DNA of 64,000 nucleotides from Poteriospumella lacustris (taxonomy: Eukaryota; Sar; Chrysophyceae; Chromulinales; Dinobryaceae), in NCBI GenBank assembly GCA_008000375.1, contig SMOI01000068.1, positions 62,001 to 126,000 on the forward strand, read 5' to 3'. The notes beneath the pieces are model-generated. The model did no database searches and had not been told where the DNA came from. It was given only the letters and a program-made list of their open reading frames with translations. The position numbers and the translations under genes were made by a program. Shown here piece after piece: positions 20,309-29,962 of this stretch (within the stretch, counting starts at the first letter, position 1; each line of letters begins with the position of its first letter).

Positions 20309-20620
20309 TCACATGAAACGTTGAAGGCTTTTCTCGTAGGCCGAAGAGGAGGGCATAAACAGCCCTTCGTGCGATGGGTTGTGGCCGTCGTTGTCCATGG
20401 CGAAGGGTCGGCGAAGGGTCCGGCGAAGAAGTCGCAGCAGTCGACGGTGGCGCCGCTGCGGCGGAGAGAAAACTGAAACCTGAAACCGATCTGTACGTCG
20501 GCACAGCCACAATCGCCGTTAATGTTACATGACCAACACAGAATATGGTACACCAAGCGTTCGCTGGTGGGCCGCCGTGTCGTGCACCGCTGAGGGACCG
20601 TCTCCCTCGCTGAACGCGAC
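20309..20620. other. intergenic region between the fusion gene and the sulfotransferase gene
   Basis: A 312-nt spacer between two minus-strand genes: the promoter of the SAMTOR-monooxygenase fusion and the 3' flank of the sulfotransferase. No gene or repeat seen. Confidence 0.5.
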
Positions 20621-22306
20621 CTATGCGGCGGGCTGAAACGACGGGCAGTGTGCGAAGTTGATGTTGTTCTCGCGTAAAGCCGGTGGCAGCTCGCGCAGCG
20701 CCGGCGCCGACTCCAAATCGGGCGCCAGGCCGCGCTGCCAGCCCAGCAGCATCGCGTGCGCCTCGCAGCCGCCGCAGACGTCGAAGCTGCACAGAATCTC
20801 GCGGTTGAAGGAGTACACGTGTCCCTGCTCGGCGTACTTGCTCTCCACGTCGCGCAGCTTGTTGTCGGAGGGGTGGGGCGGCAGTTGGGCGGCGTCCATC
20901 ATGCGCTTGTAGTGCTGCAGGTGCGCGTCGTCCAGGCACAGCGCGCTCACGCGACTGCGCAGGATGCGGAACTGACGAACTTCGTCGCTCACGTTGACGC
21001 GGAACACGGACTCCAAGAAGTGCAGGCGGGCGTCCAGGGCCTGCGCGCTGGCGTTGTACACGGCGTACTCGCCGTTCGCTTCGAGTTTCTGACGCAGCAG
21101 CGCCACCGCCCCAGCGGGCCAGTCCCTGGCCTTCGGGTGCGAAGACAGCGCCTTGCGCTGCTTGACGTAGATGACGTCGGCCAGCGACCAGCCGAGGTGG
21201 TAGCGCAGCGCCACCAGCGACTCCTCCAGCCGCTCGAGCACGATCGTCATCATCGGCAGGTCGCCCAGCGCCGCGCGACCGGCAAGCGACCCGTTCGTCA
21301 GCGCGGGGTGCACGACATGGTGATGCACGATCGGCGCGGTGTCGTTCAGGCCAAAGGCGAGGCGTCTGATGGCCAGCTGCGCGGAGTTGGCGAAGGCCGA
21401 CCACGTGTACGACGGGCCGGGCATGCCCGCCATCAGCGGCAGGTCGCGCACGTAGTCCATCGCGAAGGACTGCGGCGGAACGGTCTTCTCGTCGCCGTGG
21501 TAGATGAACAGCCCGCCTTCCACCGGTTCCGCACTGGACAGAGCCCCGAGAATGACCGTGCCGGCGGGGGCGTGGCGCGCCTTGTCGACGCCCTGTCGCT
21601 TGCCCTTCTGGCGCCGCGCTTGAACCATCTTGTACAGCTCGCCCCAGAAGTAATACGCGGAGATTGCGCGAGCCACTGGGTCGCGCACTTGAAAAATCTC
21701 TCGCACCGCCGGCAGGACCGGCGACGCCGACGGGTCGTCGTCCCACGCCGAGTCGAAGACGCACGGCAAGTTGCGCCGCACGATGTCGCTGTGCACGTTG
21801 CACATCTCGTGCGTCAGGACGATCTTGAAGGGAATCCTTCGCGCATGCTCCTCTTGGCGCGCTTGCTCGCGTGCGCGCGACGTAGACTTCATCTTGCTGC
21901 GGGTGACCATTTTGGTGAGGAACGCCGCCTGCAGCCGCGTGAGGTTTCGCTGGTCATGGGCAAGGGCGCATTCGGCCAGGCGAGCACACGCTGCATTGCT
22001 GGAGCTCTTTCTTCTGGGAAGGAAGTTGTAGCGATAGGAGTAGGACATGAGGATCGACAGCAACGTCGACGAGCCGACCTTCTGAGGCCGCCAGTACATG
22101 ATGTGGTCGCCCTGTTTGATTGGTCGCAGGTGCTCGACAGCGCCCAGATCGGCGCTGCGTCGATCTGCCAAGTAACGATGACCTTCGTCAACATAGAGCC
22201 GAGAGTCTGAATGGTCGTCGTCCGCCTCGATGAGCTCCGACGAAGTCGCCGCCGATGCGACCCCGAGCCACAGCCAAGTCAAAACCACCAGCCAGACCGT
22301 TTGCAT
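20621..22306 (-). CDS. secretory-pathway sulfotransferase-like protein
   Basis: 561 residues from the ATG at 22306; four codons upstream the frame has only a GTG. The N-terminus MQTVWLVVLTWLWLGVASAA is a clear signal peptide or signal anchor. The PAPS-binding 5'-phosphosulfate loop appears as YWRPQKVGSSTLLSIL, and the 3'-phosphate region as FQVRDPVARAISAYYFWGEL (Arg and Ser typical of the 3'-PB motif). This pattern fits the Sulfotransfer_2 group (Golgi carbohydrate sulfotransferases). A Cys pair lies near the C-terminus (CSFDVCGGC). It probably sulfates a glycan in the Golgi or an exported acceptor; the acceptor is unknown. It is divergently oriented from PNO1 copy 1. Confidence 0.75.
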   Translation of the reverse strand: MQTVWLVVLTWLWLGVASAATSSELIEADDDHSDSRLYVDEGHRYLADRRSADLGAVEHLRPIKQGDHIMYWRPQKVGSSTLLSILMSYSYRYNFLPRRKSSSNAACARLAECALAHDQRNLTRLQAAFLTKMVTRSKMKSTSRAREQARQEEHARRIPFKIVLTHEMCNVHSDIVRRNLPCVFDSAWDDDPSASPVLPAVREIFQVRDPVARAISAYYFWGELYKMVQARRQKGKRQGVDKARHAPAGTVILGALSSAEPVEGGLFIYHGDEKTVPPQSFAMDYVRDLPLMAGMPGPSYTWSAFANSAQLAIRRLAFGLNDTAPIVHHHVVHPALTNGSLAGRAALGDLPMMTIVLERLEESLVALRYHLGWSLADVIYVKQRKALSSHPKARDWPAGAVALLRQKLEANGEYAVYNASAQALDARLHFLESVFRVNVSDEVRQFRILRSRVSALCLDDAHLQHYKRMMDAAQLPPHPSDNKLRDVESKYAEQGHVYSFNREILCSFDVCGGCEAHAMLLGWQRGLAPDLESAPALRELPPALRENNINFAHCPSFQPAA

Positions 22307-22809
22307 CGCCCACCTCACAATCCACTGCAGTCTGATTCAGATATGTAAAGCACCGGTCAAACAAAGTCGCCCGATGAGGACCATCGGATCGCTCTCGATC
22401 ACATCGACCGATCCGACCGACCGAGCGACGGGCGATCGTCGCCGTCGTGTCGCCGTCAGGTGTCTGCTTCGTGTACGTTCCGAATCTCCGTTTTGTAACT
22501 ATATTGGTCATTGTAGGCCTTTGCATGTACAAGTCGTGAAGCCAGCCATTTGCCTCCCCAAAATGAAACGCTCATGTTCTCTTGGACTGATGTACACACT
22601 GCTTAACAGCCTATTTAGCAGCCCGCGCAGTACAGCCAGCGTGAAGCCAGCCATTCGCCTCCCTCCCGAGCGAGCCGAGTCCAACGACCTCGTCGACTCG
22701 CCTTCCGACCTCGTCGATGTCTCTGTTGTTGCATAATCACCCCACAGCGTTCTCAACCAACGGAGAATCCCATCGTCCCCACATTCGATTGCTGTGAGAC
22801 CCGCCAAAA
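22307..22809. other. divergent intergenic region (sulfotransferase / PNO1 copy 1)
   Basis: A 503-nt spacer. From 22554 onward it is part of the inverted-repeat arm, so 256 nt of PNO1 upstream DNA are shared with copy 2. A direct repeat of GTGAAGCCAGCCATTYGCCT occurs at about 22536 (outside the arm) and about 22641 (inside it). No gene seen. Confidence 0.65.
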
Positions 22810-23715
22810 ATGTCAGAAGCAGCAGCCGCCGTCCGAGTGGAGACACGTAAAAAGCGAGCGTCCAAACGAGCGCGCGAAGAAGCCGAAGACGAGGCGGACG
22901 GAACGTTCGAGTCCGCTCCGATGGCCACCGATGGAGACGAAGAGGAAGAAGACGACGGCGCTACAGCAGGTGGCGTCCGAAGGCCGATTTTCGGTCCCAT
23001 TTCCGCCGCTACCGCATCGGTACGTCCCAACGCTCTTGTTGCTGGAGCGCAGACAGTGCATGGGGAGTGTGTGGTCACGACCCATTGCACGAGAGCGCTC
23101 TGGTTGATGTTGACGGTGTGCTAATGTCGGTGGTTTGTGTCGTTGTCTGCGCAGGGCGGCAAAATCGAGTACCGCAAGATCCGCTGTCCTCCCAACCGTC
23201 TGACGCCGCTGCGCACGCAGTGGGAGCAGATCATGACGCCCATTGTACAGCATTTGAAGTTGCAGATCCGATTTAACCCGAAGACGCGGTCCGTGGAGCT
23301 GAAGACGTCCACGGAGACGGAAGACGTCGGCGTGATCCAGAAGGCGCAGGACTTCCTGGAGGCGTACATGATGGGCTTCGAGGTGCAAGACGCCGTGGCG
23401 CTGCTGCGGTTAGACGATTTGTATGTGGAGTCGTTCCTCGTGTCCGACGTCCGCATCCTGCAGGGCGACCACATGTCGCGAGCGATTGGCCGCGTCGTCG
23501 GTCAAGAAGGCAAAACCAGATTCGCCATCGAGAACGCGACCCGGACGCGAATCGTCATCGCCGACCAGAAGATCCACATCCTCGGGACGTTTGCAAACAT
23601 CGCGCTGGCCCGAGACGCGATTTGCAACCTCATCATCGGCGCGCCGCCGGGCAAGGTCTACAACCAGATGCGCAACGTGGCCAAGCGCATGAACGAGCGC
23701 TTCTAAGGCGCTGTC
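22554..23715 (+). repeat. left arm of a 1,162-nt near-perfect inverted repeat
   Basis: Position x in this arm pairs with 47659 minus x in the right arm (23944-25105). The arm contains 256 nt of 5' flank, all of PNO1 including its intron, and 9 nt after the stop. Translations of several overlapping frames are identical between arms. One mismatch was found by eye (22606 A against C). Beyond 23715 the similarity fades into a spacer of about 228 nt. Confidence 0.93.
22810..23706 (+). CDS. PNO1: RNA-binding protein PNO1/DIM2, copy 1 (40S ribosome assembly)
   Basis: Two exons, 22810-23019 and 23155-23706, around a 135-nt intron (GTACGT...GCGCAG with a CTAAT branch-like site), giving 253 residues, close to the usual length. 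Residues 1-55 are acidic and basic low complexity; the core is GGKIEYRKIRCPPNRLTPLR, TQWEQIMTPIVQHLKLQIRF and a KH-like region with DHMSRAIGRVVGQEGKTR, ATRTRIVIADQKIHILG and GAPPGKVYNQMRNVAKRM. PNO1/DIM2 is an essential pre-40S factor that binds the 3' end of 18S rRNA, recruits the Dim1 methyltransferase and interacts with the nuclease Nob1. Here it exists as an inverted duplicate; both copies look intact. Confidence 0.92.
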
Positions 23716-23943
23716 GGTGTTGTGGAGTGGTGAACATAGATGTAGTATTAGCTGTAAAGGCTCTCGTAACGGACGATCGACAGTGATTCGCAAGTTTTGT
23801 TCACGTCGCAGGCAGCGCTGGTCGGAGGGTGAGCGAACCGAAGCAACGGACGCACCACAAAGGAATTGAATCGCAGGTCGATAGTCAGAGCATTTACAGG
23901 TGGGTGGGTGGGCATACTACAACGATCTTCGTCTCCATACACA

Positions 23944-25105
23944 GACAGCGCCTTAGAAGCGCTCGTTCATGCGCTTGGCCACGTTGCGCATCTGGTTGTA
24001 GACCTTGCCCGGCGGCGCGCCGATGATGAGGTTGCAAATCGCGTCTCGGGCCAGCGCGATGTTTGCAAACGTCCCGAGGATGTGGATCTTCTGGTCGGCG
24101 ATGACGATTCGCGTCCGGGTCGCGTTCTCGATGGCGAATCTGGTTTTGCCTTCTTGACCGACGACGCGGCCAATCGCTCGCGACATGTGGTCGCCCTGCA
24201 GGATGCGGACGTCGGACACGAGGAACGACTCCACATACAAATCGTCTAACCGCAGCAGCGCCACGGCGTCTTGCACCTCGAAGCCCATCATGTACGCCTC
24301 CAGGAAGTCCTGCGCCTTCTGGATCACGCCGACGTCTTCCGTCTCCGTGGACGTCTTCAGCTCCACGGACCGCGTCTTCGGGTTAAATCGGATCTGCAAC
24401 TTCAAATGCTGTACAATGGGCGTCATGATCTGCTCCCACTGCGTGCGCAGCGGCGTCAGACGGTTGGGAGGACAGCGGATCTTGCGGTACTCGATTTTGC
24501 CGCCCTGCGCAGACAACGACACAAACCACCGACATTAGCACACCGTCAACATCAACCAGAGCGCTCTCGTGCAATGGGTCGTGACCACACACTCCCCATG
24601 CACTGTCTGCGCTCCAGCAACAAGAGCGTTGGGACGTACCGATGCGGTAGCGGCGGAAATGGGACCGAAAATCGGCCTTCGGACGCCACCTGCTGTAGCG
24701 CCGTCGTCTTCTTCCTCTTCGTCTCCATCGGTGGCCATCGGAGCGGACTCGAACGTTCCGTCCGCCTCGTCTTCGGCTTCTTCGCGCGCTCGTTTGGACG
24801 CTCGCTTTTTACGTGTCTCCACTCGGACGGCGGCTGCTGCTTCTGACATTTTTGGCGGGTCTCACAGCAATCGAATGTGGGGACGATGGGATTCTCCGTT
24901 GGTTGAGAACGCTGTGGGGTGATTATGCAACAACAGAGACATCGACGAGGTCGGAAGGCGAGTCGACGAGGTCGTTGGACTCGGCTCGCTCGGGAGGGAG
25001 GCGAATGGCTGGCTTCACGCTGGCTGTACTGCGCGGGCTGCTAAATAGGCTGGTAAGCAGTGTGTACATCAGTCCAAGAGAACATGAGCGTTTCATTTTG
25101 GGGAG
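23944..25105 (-). repeat. right arm of the 1,162-nt near-perfect inverted repeat
   Basis: Mirror copy of 22554-23715, ending at GGGAG (25101-25105). Its outer end leads into the divergent promoter of the glycosyltransferase gene, whereas the left arm leads toward the sulfotransferase gene. The flanks are unrelated outside the arms. Confidence 0.93.
23953..24849 (-). CDS. PNO1: RNA-binding protein PNO1/DIM2, copy 2 (inverted duplicate)
   Basis: Minus-strand exons 24849-24640 and 24504-23953 around an intron at 24639-24505. The predicted 253-residue protein is identical to copy 1, intron included as far as read. Both copies converge on a spacer of 246 nt between stop codons. The 3' flanks share only scattered similarity after the first 15 nt from the last codon (for example GTAGTAT), so the coding arms are far better conserved than the adjoining 3' DNA. 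This implies a very recent event, gene conversion, or an assembly artefact. Function is as for copy 1. Confidence 0.92.
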
Positions 25106-25315
25106 AAACGAAACGCTGCCGGTCGCTGGTCGCTGGGTCGCCGGGGGAACGGATCGGGATCGTATCGGGGCCTTTCTCCGCATAACCTTATCGATCGGGG
25201 CCCTTTCGAAGCTCTGTTTCTCCATTTGATCTGCGTGACGTCGTGTTCAACGAGCTGCATCAATCTGCAAGAAGGTTTGATCGCCAGGCGAACACACGGC
25301 CCACCCGCGCAGACG
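24850..25315. other. divergent intergenic region (PNO1 copy 2 / glycosyltransferase)
   Basis: The first 256 nt are duplicated DNA shared with the upstream region of PNO1 copy 1; from 25106 the sequence is unique. It must hold the promoters of both divergent genes. No gene seen. Confidence 0.6.
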
Positions 25316-27463
25316 ATGTACATACTCGCGCTGCTGCTGGCGGCGTGCATCCATGCTCTGTCGCTGACGAGCTCTGAGGCGACGCTGAATGCCTCGTCCG
25401 AGCATGCGACTCCATGTTTGCTGTGCTTGCATTATCCGCTGGAGTGCCGCTCCGTCGACAAGAAGCCGCACGTGATGGTGACGGTACCGAGCCGGCTCGA
25501 CGGCTTCGGCGCGACGGTGGGACAACTCACGAGAATAACCACGTTTACATTCAGTCTTGGGTGGGAGTTCGCGGGCGTTGAGGGGCTGGAGAGCGGGGGC
25601 CGCATGGCGCACCAGACGAGCATTTCGTCGGGCGTCGAGATGCTCTTCGGCGACCGCCGCGACTTGGTGGCAGAGCTGCACGTGCCGCGGACGGACCAGG
25701 TCCCCGCGGGGAAGACGCTGGTGCACTTGAACATCACCGACTCCGACGAGCTGCTGTCGTTCGCGGCGACGATCACGAGTCGCGACGGGGCGCGACGGCG
25801 CCTGTCGGCGAAGGGCGCCCGCTCGGACCGCGCAAGTCGCAGCGTCGAAGTGCCCCGCCACAGTGGCGACGTCCCCGCAGCAGATGTCTACGTCGTCCAC
25901 TTCGGCAAAGGCTCGTTCGGCACGAAGGGCTCCGAGGCGCTGTTCACGCCGCAGTTCTTCGAGTGGCTGCGCGCCGGCAGTCGGCCGGGCGTCTGTCGGT
26001 CGCTGCGGCGGCGCTGCGTCTTCTCGACGCCGCACGCGCGTGACAACTACTGCCTCAACACCAACGCGGCACCCGTAGCGCACGGCGTCGTGCCATGGCT
26101 GCCGAAGACCGACGAGGTCTTCCGCTTCGACTACGCGGCGGCGCCGGCGGCGCGGGCGGCCTTCGACGCGGCCGCGTGCAGCGCTTTGCCGCCGCCGCTG
26201 AGTGCGACGCTCCTCGCGCAGCATGCGACCGCGCCAGCGCATCGCGCACTGGCGGGGACGCTGATCCCGAACAGCCGCGGCATCTTCCACCGCATCGGTC
26301 ACCTGCGCAACGTCTCCGTCCTCGTCGACCACACGAAGACGCACGCGAAGCCGTACGACGCTCCGTCGCCGGCCACCGCCGCGTCGACGTCGCGCGCGAC
26401 GTCGCGCGCGACGTCCAAAGCGACGTCCAAAGCGAATGACAAACGAAGCGCCGACCGAGGCCAAGAGGCCAAGCGCGACTCGGCGGCGGGTGGCAAGGCG
26501 CAGAAGGCGACCGCGAAGGAGGCGGCCGGCAAAGGCGCGCACGGTCGCCCCATCGGCGACGGTGACGGCGCTAGCGGCGGGAAGAACAAAGCGCCGCGCG
26601 GCGAGGACGGCGCCAAGTCCAAGCGACCGGAGCCCGCGCCGGCGCTGTCGCCGCTGCCGCCCCGCGCGGACCCGCTGTACCCGTACACCCACCCGCCGCT
26701 CGACGCGCCGCCCGTCGACCTCACCGCGCAGCACCAGCGACTCCGCACGGCGCAGCGGCCGCTGGTGGTGGCGGTGCACCTGCGGCTCGGCGACGCGATC
26801 GACATCGAGACGCGCACGCTGCCGTTCTGGTGGTACCGCTTCGTCTTCGGCGAGATCAAGCGGCTGTACCCCGGCGGCCTGTCCGAGATCCACGTGTTCA
26901 CCTCGCTGCTCTCCTCCGAGCCGCTCTACACCGCCGACGTCCTGCGCGAGCTGCTGCAGGTGCCCGGCCAGGCCGCCGACGCGCCGCCCGTGCGCGTGCA
27001 CTGCACCGTCGAGGCGCCGAAGCACGCGACGAGCAAACCGTCGCCAGAGGCCTCCGCCGCCGCCGACGCCGCTGAGGAGCTGACCGACGCCGTGCTCAGC
27101 GACTTCGCGCACTTCGTCGCGGCGGACGTGCTCGTCCCCGCGAAGAGCAGCTTCTCGCGCTCGGCGGCCATCTTCAACCCGCACTGCGTGCTCTACACCC
27201 ACGCGACGCCCGCCACGACGCTGCCGCCGTGGATCTTCGTGCCCGGGCCGCCCACGCCGCTCTGCAAGCTGCCGCACCGCAACGCGACGGCGACGTCGGC
27301 GCTCACGCGCGACACCATCGTCGCCGCCGCGCTGAAGGTCCCCGCCGCCGCGAGCAGCGGCCAGACGCTCTTCGCGTCGCACCTGCTGCCGCTGAAGCGC
27401 CTGCTGCGCGCGCAGCTGCCGCTGTGCATTGACCAGCGCGTCCTATTCGCGTCGCCGCCGTAG
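25316..27463 (+). CDS. fucosyltransferase-like glycosyltransferase with signal peptide
   Basis: 715 residues from the ATG at 25316, chosen because MYILALLLAACIHALSLTSS is a good signal peptide; the ORF is open 90 nt further upstream without a better start. The C-terminal half has LVVAVHLRLGDAID, matching the HxRxGD donor motif of alpha-1,2/1,6 and O-fucosyltransferases, followed by GLSEIHVFTSL and FAHFVAADVLVPAKSSFSRS, similar to the SSFS-type motif of the same GT fold. An N-terminal portion reads CVFSTPHARDNYCLNTNAAP. Between them lies a Lys/Ala/Ser/Gly-rich low-complexity insertion (about residues 355-455, with ATSRATSRATSK repeats). It probably acts on secreted or Golgi glycans; the exact donor and acceptor are inferred only. 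Confidence 0.62.
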   Translation: MYILALLLAACIHALSLTSSEATLNASSEHATPCLLCLHYPLECRSVDKKPHVMVTVPSRLDGFGATVGQLTRITTFTFSLGWEFAGVEGLESGGRMAHQTSISSGVEMLFGDRRDLVAELHVPRTDQVPAGKTLVHLNITDSDELLSFAATITSRDGARRRLSAKGARSDRASRSVEVPRHSGDVPAADVYVVHFGKGSFGTKGSEALFTPQFFEWLRAGSRPGVCRSLRRRCVFSTPHARDNYCLNTNAAPVAHGVVPWLPKTDEVFRFDYAAAPAARAAFDAAACSALPPPLSATLLAQHATAPAHRALAGTLIPNSRGIFHRIGHLRNVSVLVDHTKTHAKPYDAPSPATAASTSRATSRATSKATSKANDKRSADRGQEAKRDSAAGGKAQKATAKEAAGKGAHGRPIGDGDGASGGKNKAPRGEDGAKSKRPEPAPALSPLPPRADPLYPYTHPPLDAPPVDLTAQHQRLRTAQRPLVVAVHLRLGDAIDIETRTLPFWWYRFVFGEIKRLYPGGLSEIHVFTSLLSSEPLYTADVLRELLQVPGQAADAPPVRVHCTVEAPKHATSKPSPEASAAADAAEELTDAVLSDFAHFVAADVLVPAKSSFSRSAAIFNPHCVLYTHATPATTLPPWIFVPGPPTPLCKLPHRNATATSALTRDTIVAAALKVPAAASSGQTLFASHLLPLKRLLRAQLPLCIDQRVLFASPP

Positions 27464-27799
27464 CCGCAGCCGCAGCCGCCCGCAGGCGTCGCCGTGACCG
27501 CCCCGCGCCGCGCCATCTGTCCCCGTCCCCGTCTCGTCTCGTCGCGTTCGCCCGGGGCCTACGCCTCTCCGTTTGTATACTAAGCGTCCTCGCCGTCTCC
27601 GACACACCGCCACTACCGACACACGGTCACAGTCACCGCCACAGCAACCGCCGCCGCCGCCGCCGCCACCGCCAGCGCCAGCGCCAGCGCCGTCGGTCGG
27701 CGACGTCTGGCGCAGCTCAGAGGAGGCACCTTTTTCGAATCGTAGTTGTATGTATGACGATCGTTTACAGGGCAGGGTATGTACAGGGGCGTCCGTCCG
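27464..27799. other. convergent intergenic region with CCG/GCC repeats
   Basis: The 336 nt between two 3' ends. It contains (CCGCCG)n near 27649-27672 and GCCAGCGCCAGC repeats near 27675-27700. No gene seen. Confidence 0.55.
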
Positions 27800-29962
27800 T
27801 CACTCGAGGGTGATGTCCTTGAAGCCCAGCGGCCGGTACAGCAGCAGGTTCTTGGCCGAGCGCGGCGCGTCGCACTGGACGCAGCGCAGCTCGTGCTGCA
27901 CCATGATCGCGTCGCACTGCTCGCAGAAGGCCGTTTTGGGGTGGCGGCGCTCGCCGGAGAGCGAGGACACGTAGCAGGGGCGGTTCGTCTCCTTCTCCAG
28001 CACGAACTCCCACTGCGTGATGCGCGAGCCGTGCGTGCACACGACGTACCACTCGGCCTTCTTCCAGTCGCGCTCGCGCTGCACCTGCGCCTTGGCGATG
28101 TCCTCGCGCGCCTGGCGCAGCGTCTTCGCGCGCACGAAGGTGACCAGTTCTTTGTGCGCGCTCTGCCGCGCGGCCGCCCAGAGCTTGCCCGTGCCGACGC
28201 GGCGGGCCAGCGCCGCTTCCTCCGACAGGTCGCGTCGCGTGAGGATGCCGAGCCGCTTGTCGAGCTCGGCCAGCGACACGGTGACCTCGTCGTAGCGCAG
28301 AATCGGGTCGAGCAGCTTGACACAGCCCGCGAGGTTCGTCTCGACGAGCACCTGCTTCTCCGCCTTCTGGTCCTCGCGGTAGTACTTGTTCGCGGCGTTC
28401 TTCGCGTCGATGCCCTCCTTCACGAGCGTGAGCAGGTGGGTGATCTCGACGAGCTCGGTGAGCTGCTTGCCCTCGGCGCGCTGCTCTCTGAAGTCCGCGT
28501 AGCGCTGCTCGTGGTCCGTCTCGGTGCCCTCGGCGAGCTTCAAGTCGCGCTCGTCCTTCCACGCGAAGTACTCGCGCGACTTGGCGATGGCGACGTCGAG
28601 GTACTGGAAGAGCTCGTCGCGCAGGGCCTTCCGCCGCAGCACGTCGGTCCGCGCCGCGATGAACTCTTCGCCCTCGAAGGCCGCCTTCTTCGTCTCGTAC
28701 GCGTGCCACGCCTTCTTCATCGGCACGTCGGGCCCCGTCAGCTCGTGGCGCCGCCGCTCGATCATCTCCTGCTTCTCGCGCATCTGCTTCTCGCGCTGCA
28801 CGGCGTCCGCGTCGTAGCGCAGCTTGGCGGAGTTCTGCTGCAGCAGCAGGTCGGCCGACAGCTGTTTGCTCTCCAGCACTTGGTTCTCCACCGCGCGGAA
28901 GATCGCCACGTGCGCCTCGTCGAGGCGGTCGCAGTCCCGGTCGAAGACGGCGAACATGCCCGACTGGCGGTACACCGCCAGCAGGCGCCACACCGCCACG
29001 CCGCACGTCTTCCGCCGCAGCAGCTTCTGGAGCATCAGCGCGGGGTAGATGAGTAGCTTCGGGTGCTTCGCCGACACGGAGAGGAACGTGGCCTTGTCGA
29101 TCGTCAGCTGCTGCTGGTGCGCCAGCGCGAGGATCTCCGCCGCGGGCGCGTCGGAGAAGCCCACCTGCCGCGTCGATGCGTACCGCTGCGCGCCGCCGAA
29201 GCGACGGTCCGCCCCGCCGAGGGCGAAGCTCTTCTCGCTTTCGATGATAAACGAGCGGCGGTTGTGTCGCGGAGGCGCCGCCGGGATGGGCGGAGAGCTC
29301 TCCGGCTGCGACTGCGGCGGTGGCGGCTGCCGCTCGTCGTCGTCGTCGCCGCCGCCGCCGTCGCCGTTGAGGTTGATGCGACGACCGTGAATCCGCACTG
29401 AGCCGCCGTCGCTGCTGGAGCCCGACGAAGCTCTCTTTCTGCTCGTGGAGCGACTGACGACGGGTTCTTGCAGGGGATACACGGCGACGTACTCGTCCTC
29501 GACCTCGGGGACGTCGTACAGCATGCGGTACATCGTCTCCAGATGCGCCCGCGTCAGCAAAAACGCGTTGTCCACGTCGAACACTTCGAACACATATCGA
29601 GCAATGCCCTCTGGACTGAGCGTGCAAAAGGACCAGAGGAGCAGTGCGAACTCTTTGAAGTTGAGACTTTTGATGAGCTCGTTGGTGTCGGGGTCCCGCC
29701 GCTCGAAGAAGAAAACGCGCTCGGTGAACTTCGTCCTGGGCGCCTGGAAGAAGCGAAAGCACTCCTCGGAATCGACGGTTCCGTTCTCGTTGAAGTCAAT
29801 TCTGGCGAAGACGGAGAACAGCTTGTACGCACGAGGTTCGGTCAGGCCCAGGCGGTCGAAGAGGCCGTCGTGCACAGGCCAGATGTCCTCTTTGAAGTAC
29901 TTCTGAAACGTCTTTCCGCCCATGTAGCGCTCCTTATCAAAGGAGCTACTGCCACCGCCCAT
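27800..29962 (-). CDS. EF-hand protein with C-terminal zinc ribbon, possibly N-myristoylated
   Basis: 720 residues, single exon, ATG at 29962. The N-terminus MGGGSSSF fits an N-myristoylation signal (Gly2, Ser6). Residues 56-67 form a canonical EF-hand loop (DFNENGTVDSEE). A second, degenerate EF-like unit follows (FDVDNAFLLTRAHLETMYRM), and the segment between resembles recoverin/calcineurin-B-type pairs. Residues ~150-250 are low complexity. The middle ~250 residues are charged and helical (many Glu/Lys/Arg), possibly coiled coil. Near residue 682 a CxxC...CxxC pair (CEQCDAIM, CVQCDAPRS) should bind zinc. A membrane-anchored calcium-responsive adaptor is inferred. It shares a 460-nt divergent promoter region with the ATM-like gene. 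I do not recognise an exact orthologue. Confidence 0.6.
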   Translation of the reverse strand: MGGGSSSFDKERYMGGKTFQKYFKEDIWPVHDGLFDRLGLTEPRAYKLFSVFARIDFNENGTVDSEECFRFFQAPRTKFTERVFFFERRDPDTNELIKSLNFKEFALLLWSFCTLSPEGIARYVFEVFDVDNAFLLTRAHLETMYRMLYDVPEVEDEYVAVYPLQEPVVSRSTSRKRASSGSSSDGGSVRIHGRRINLNGDGGGGDDDDERQPPPPQSQPESSPPIPAAPPRHNRRSFIIESEKSFALGGADRRFGGAQRYASTRQVGFSDAPAAEILALAHQQQLTIDKATFLSVSAKHPKLLIYPALMLQKLLRRKTCGVAVWRLLAVYRQSGMFAVFDRDCDRLDEAHVAIFRAVENQVLESKQLSADLLLQQNSAKLRYDADAVQREKQMREKQEMIERRRHELTGPDVPMKKAWHAYETKKAAFEGEEFIAARTDVLRRKALRDELFQYLDVAIAKSREYFAWKDERDLKLAEGTETDHEQRYADFREQRAEGKQLTELVEITHLLTLVKEGIDAKNAANKYYREDQKAEKQVLVETNLAGCVKLLDPILRYDEVTVSLAELDKRLGILTRRDLSEEAALARRVGTGKLWAAARQSAHKELVTFVRAKTLRQAREDIAKAQVQRERDWKKAEWYVVCTHGSRITQWEFVLEKETNRPCYVSSLSGERRHPKTAFCEQCDAIMVQHELRCVQCDAPRSAKNLLLYRPLGFKDITLE

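Noticed and set aside
22310-22318. GTG start four codons upstream of the sulfotransferase ATG
   Set aside because: In a eukaryote the ATG at 22306, which begins a clean signal peptide, is far more likely.
25247-27382. 711-codon minus-strand ORF opposite the glycosyltransferase
   Set aside because: Antisense shadow; Arg/Val/Gly-rich with no domain, while the plus strand has a signal peptide and HxRxGD.
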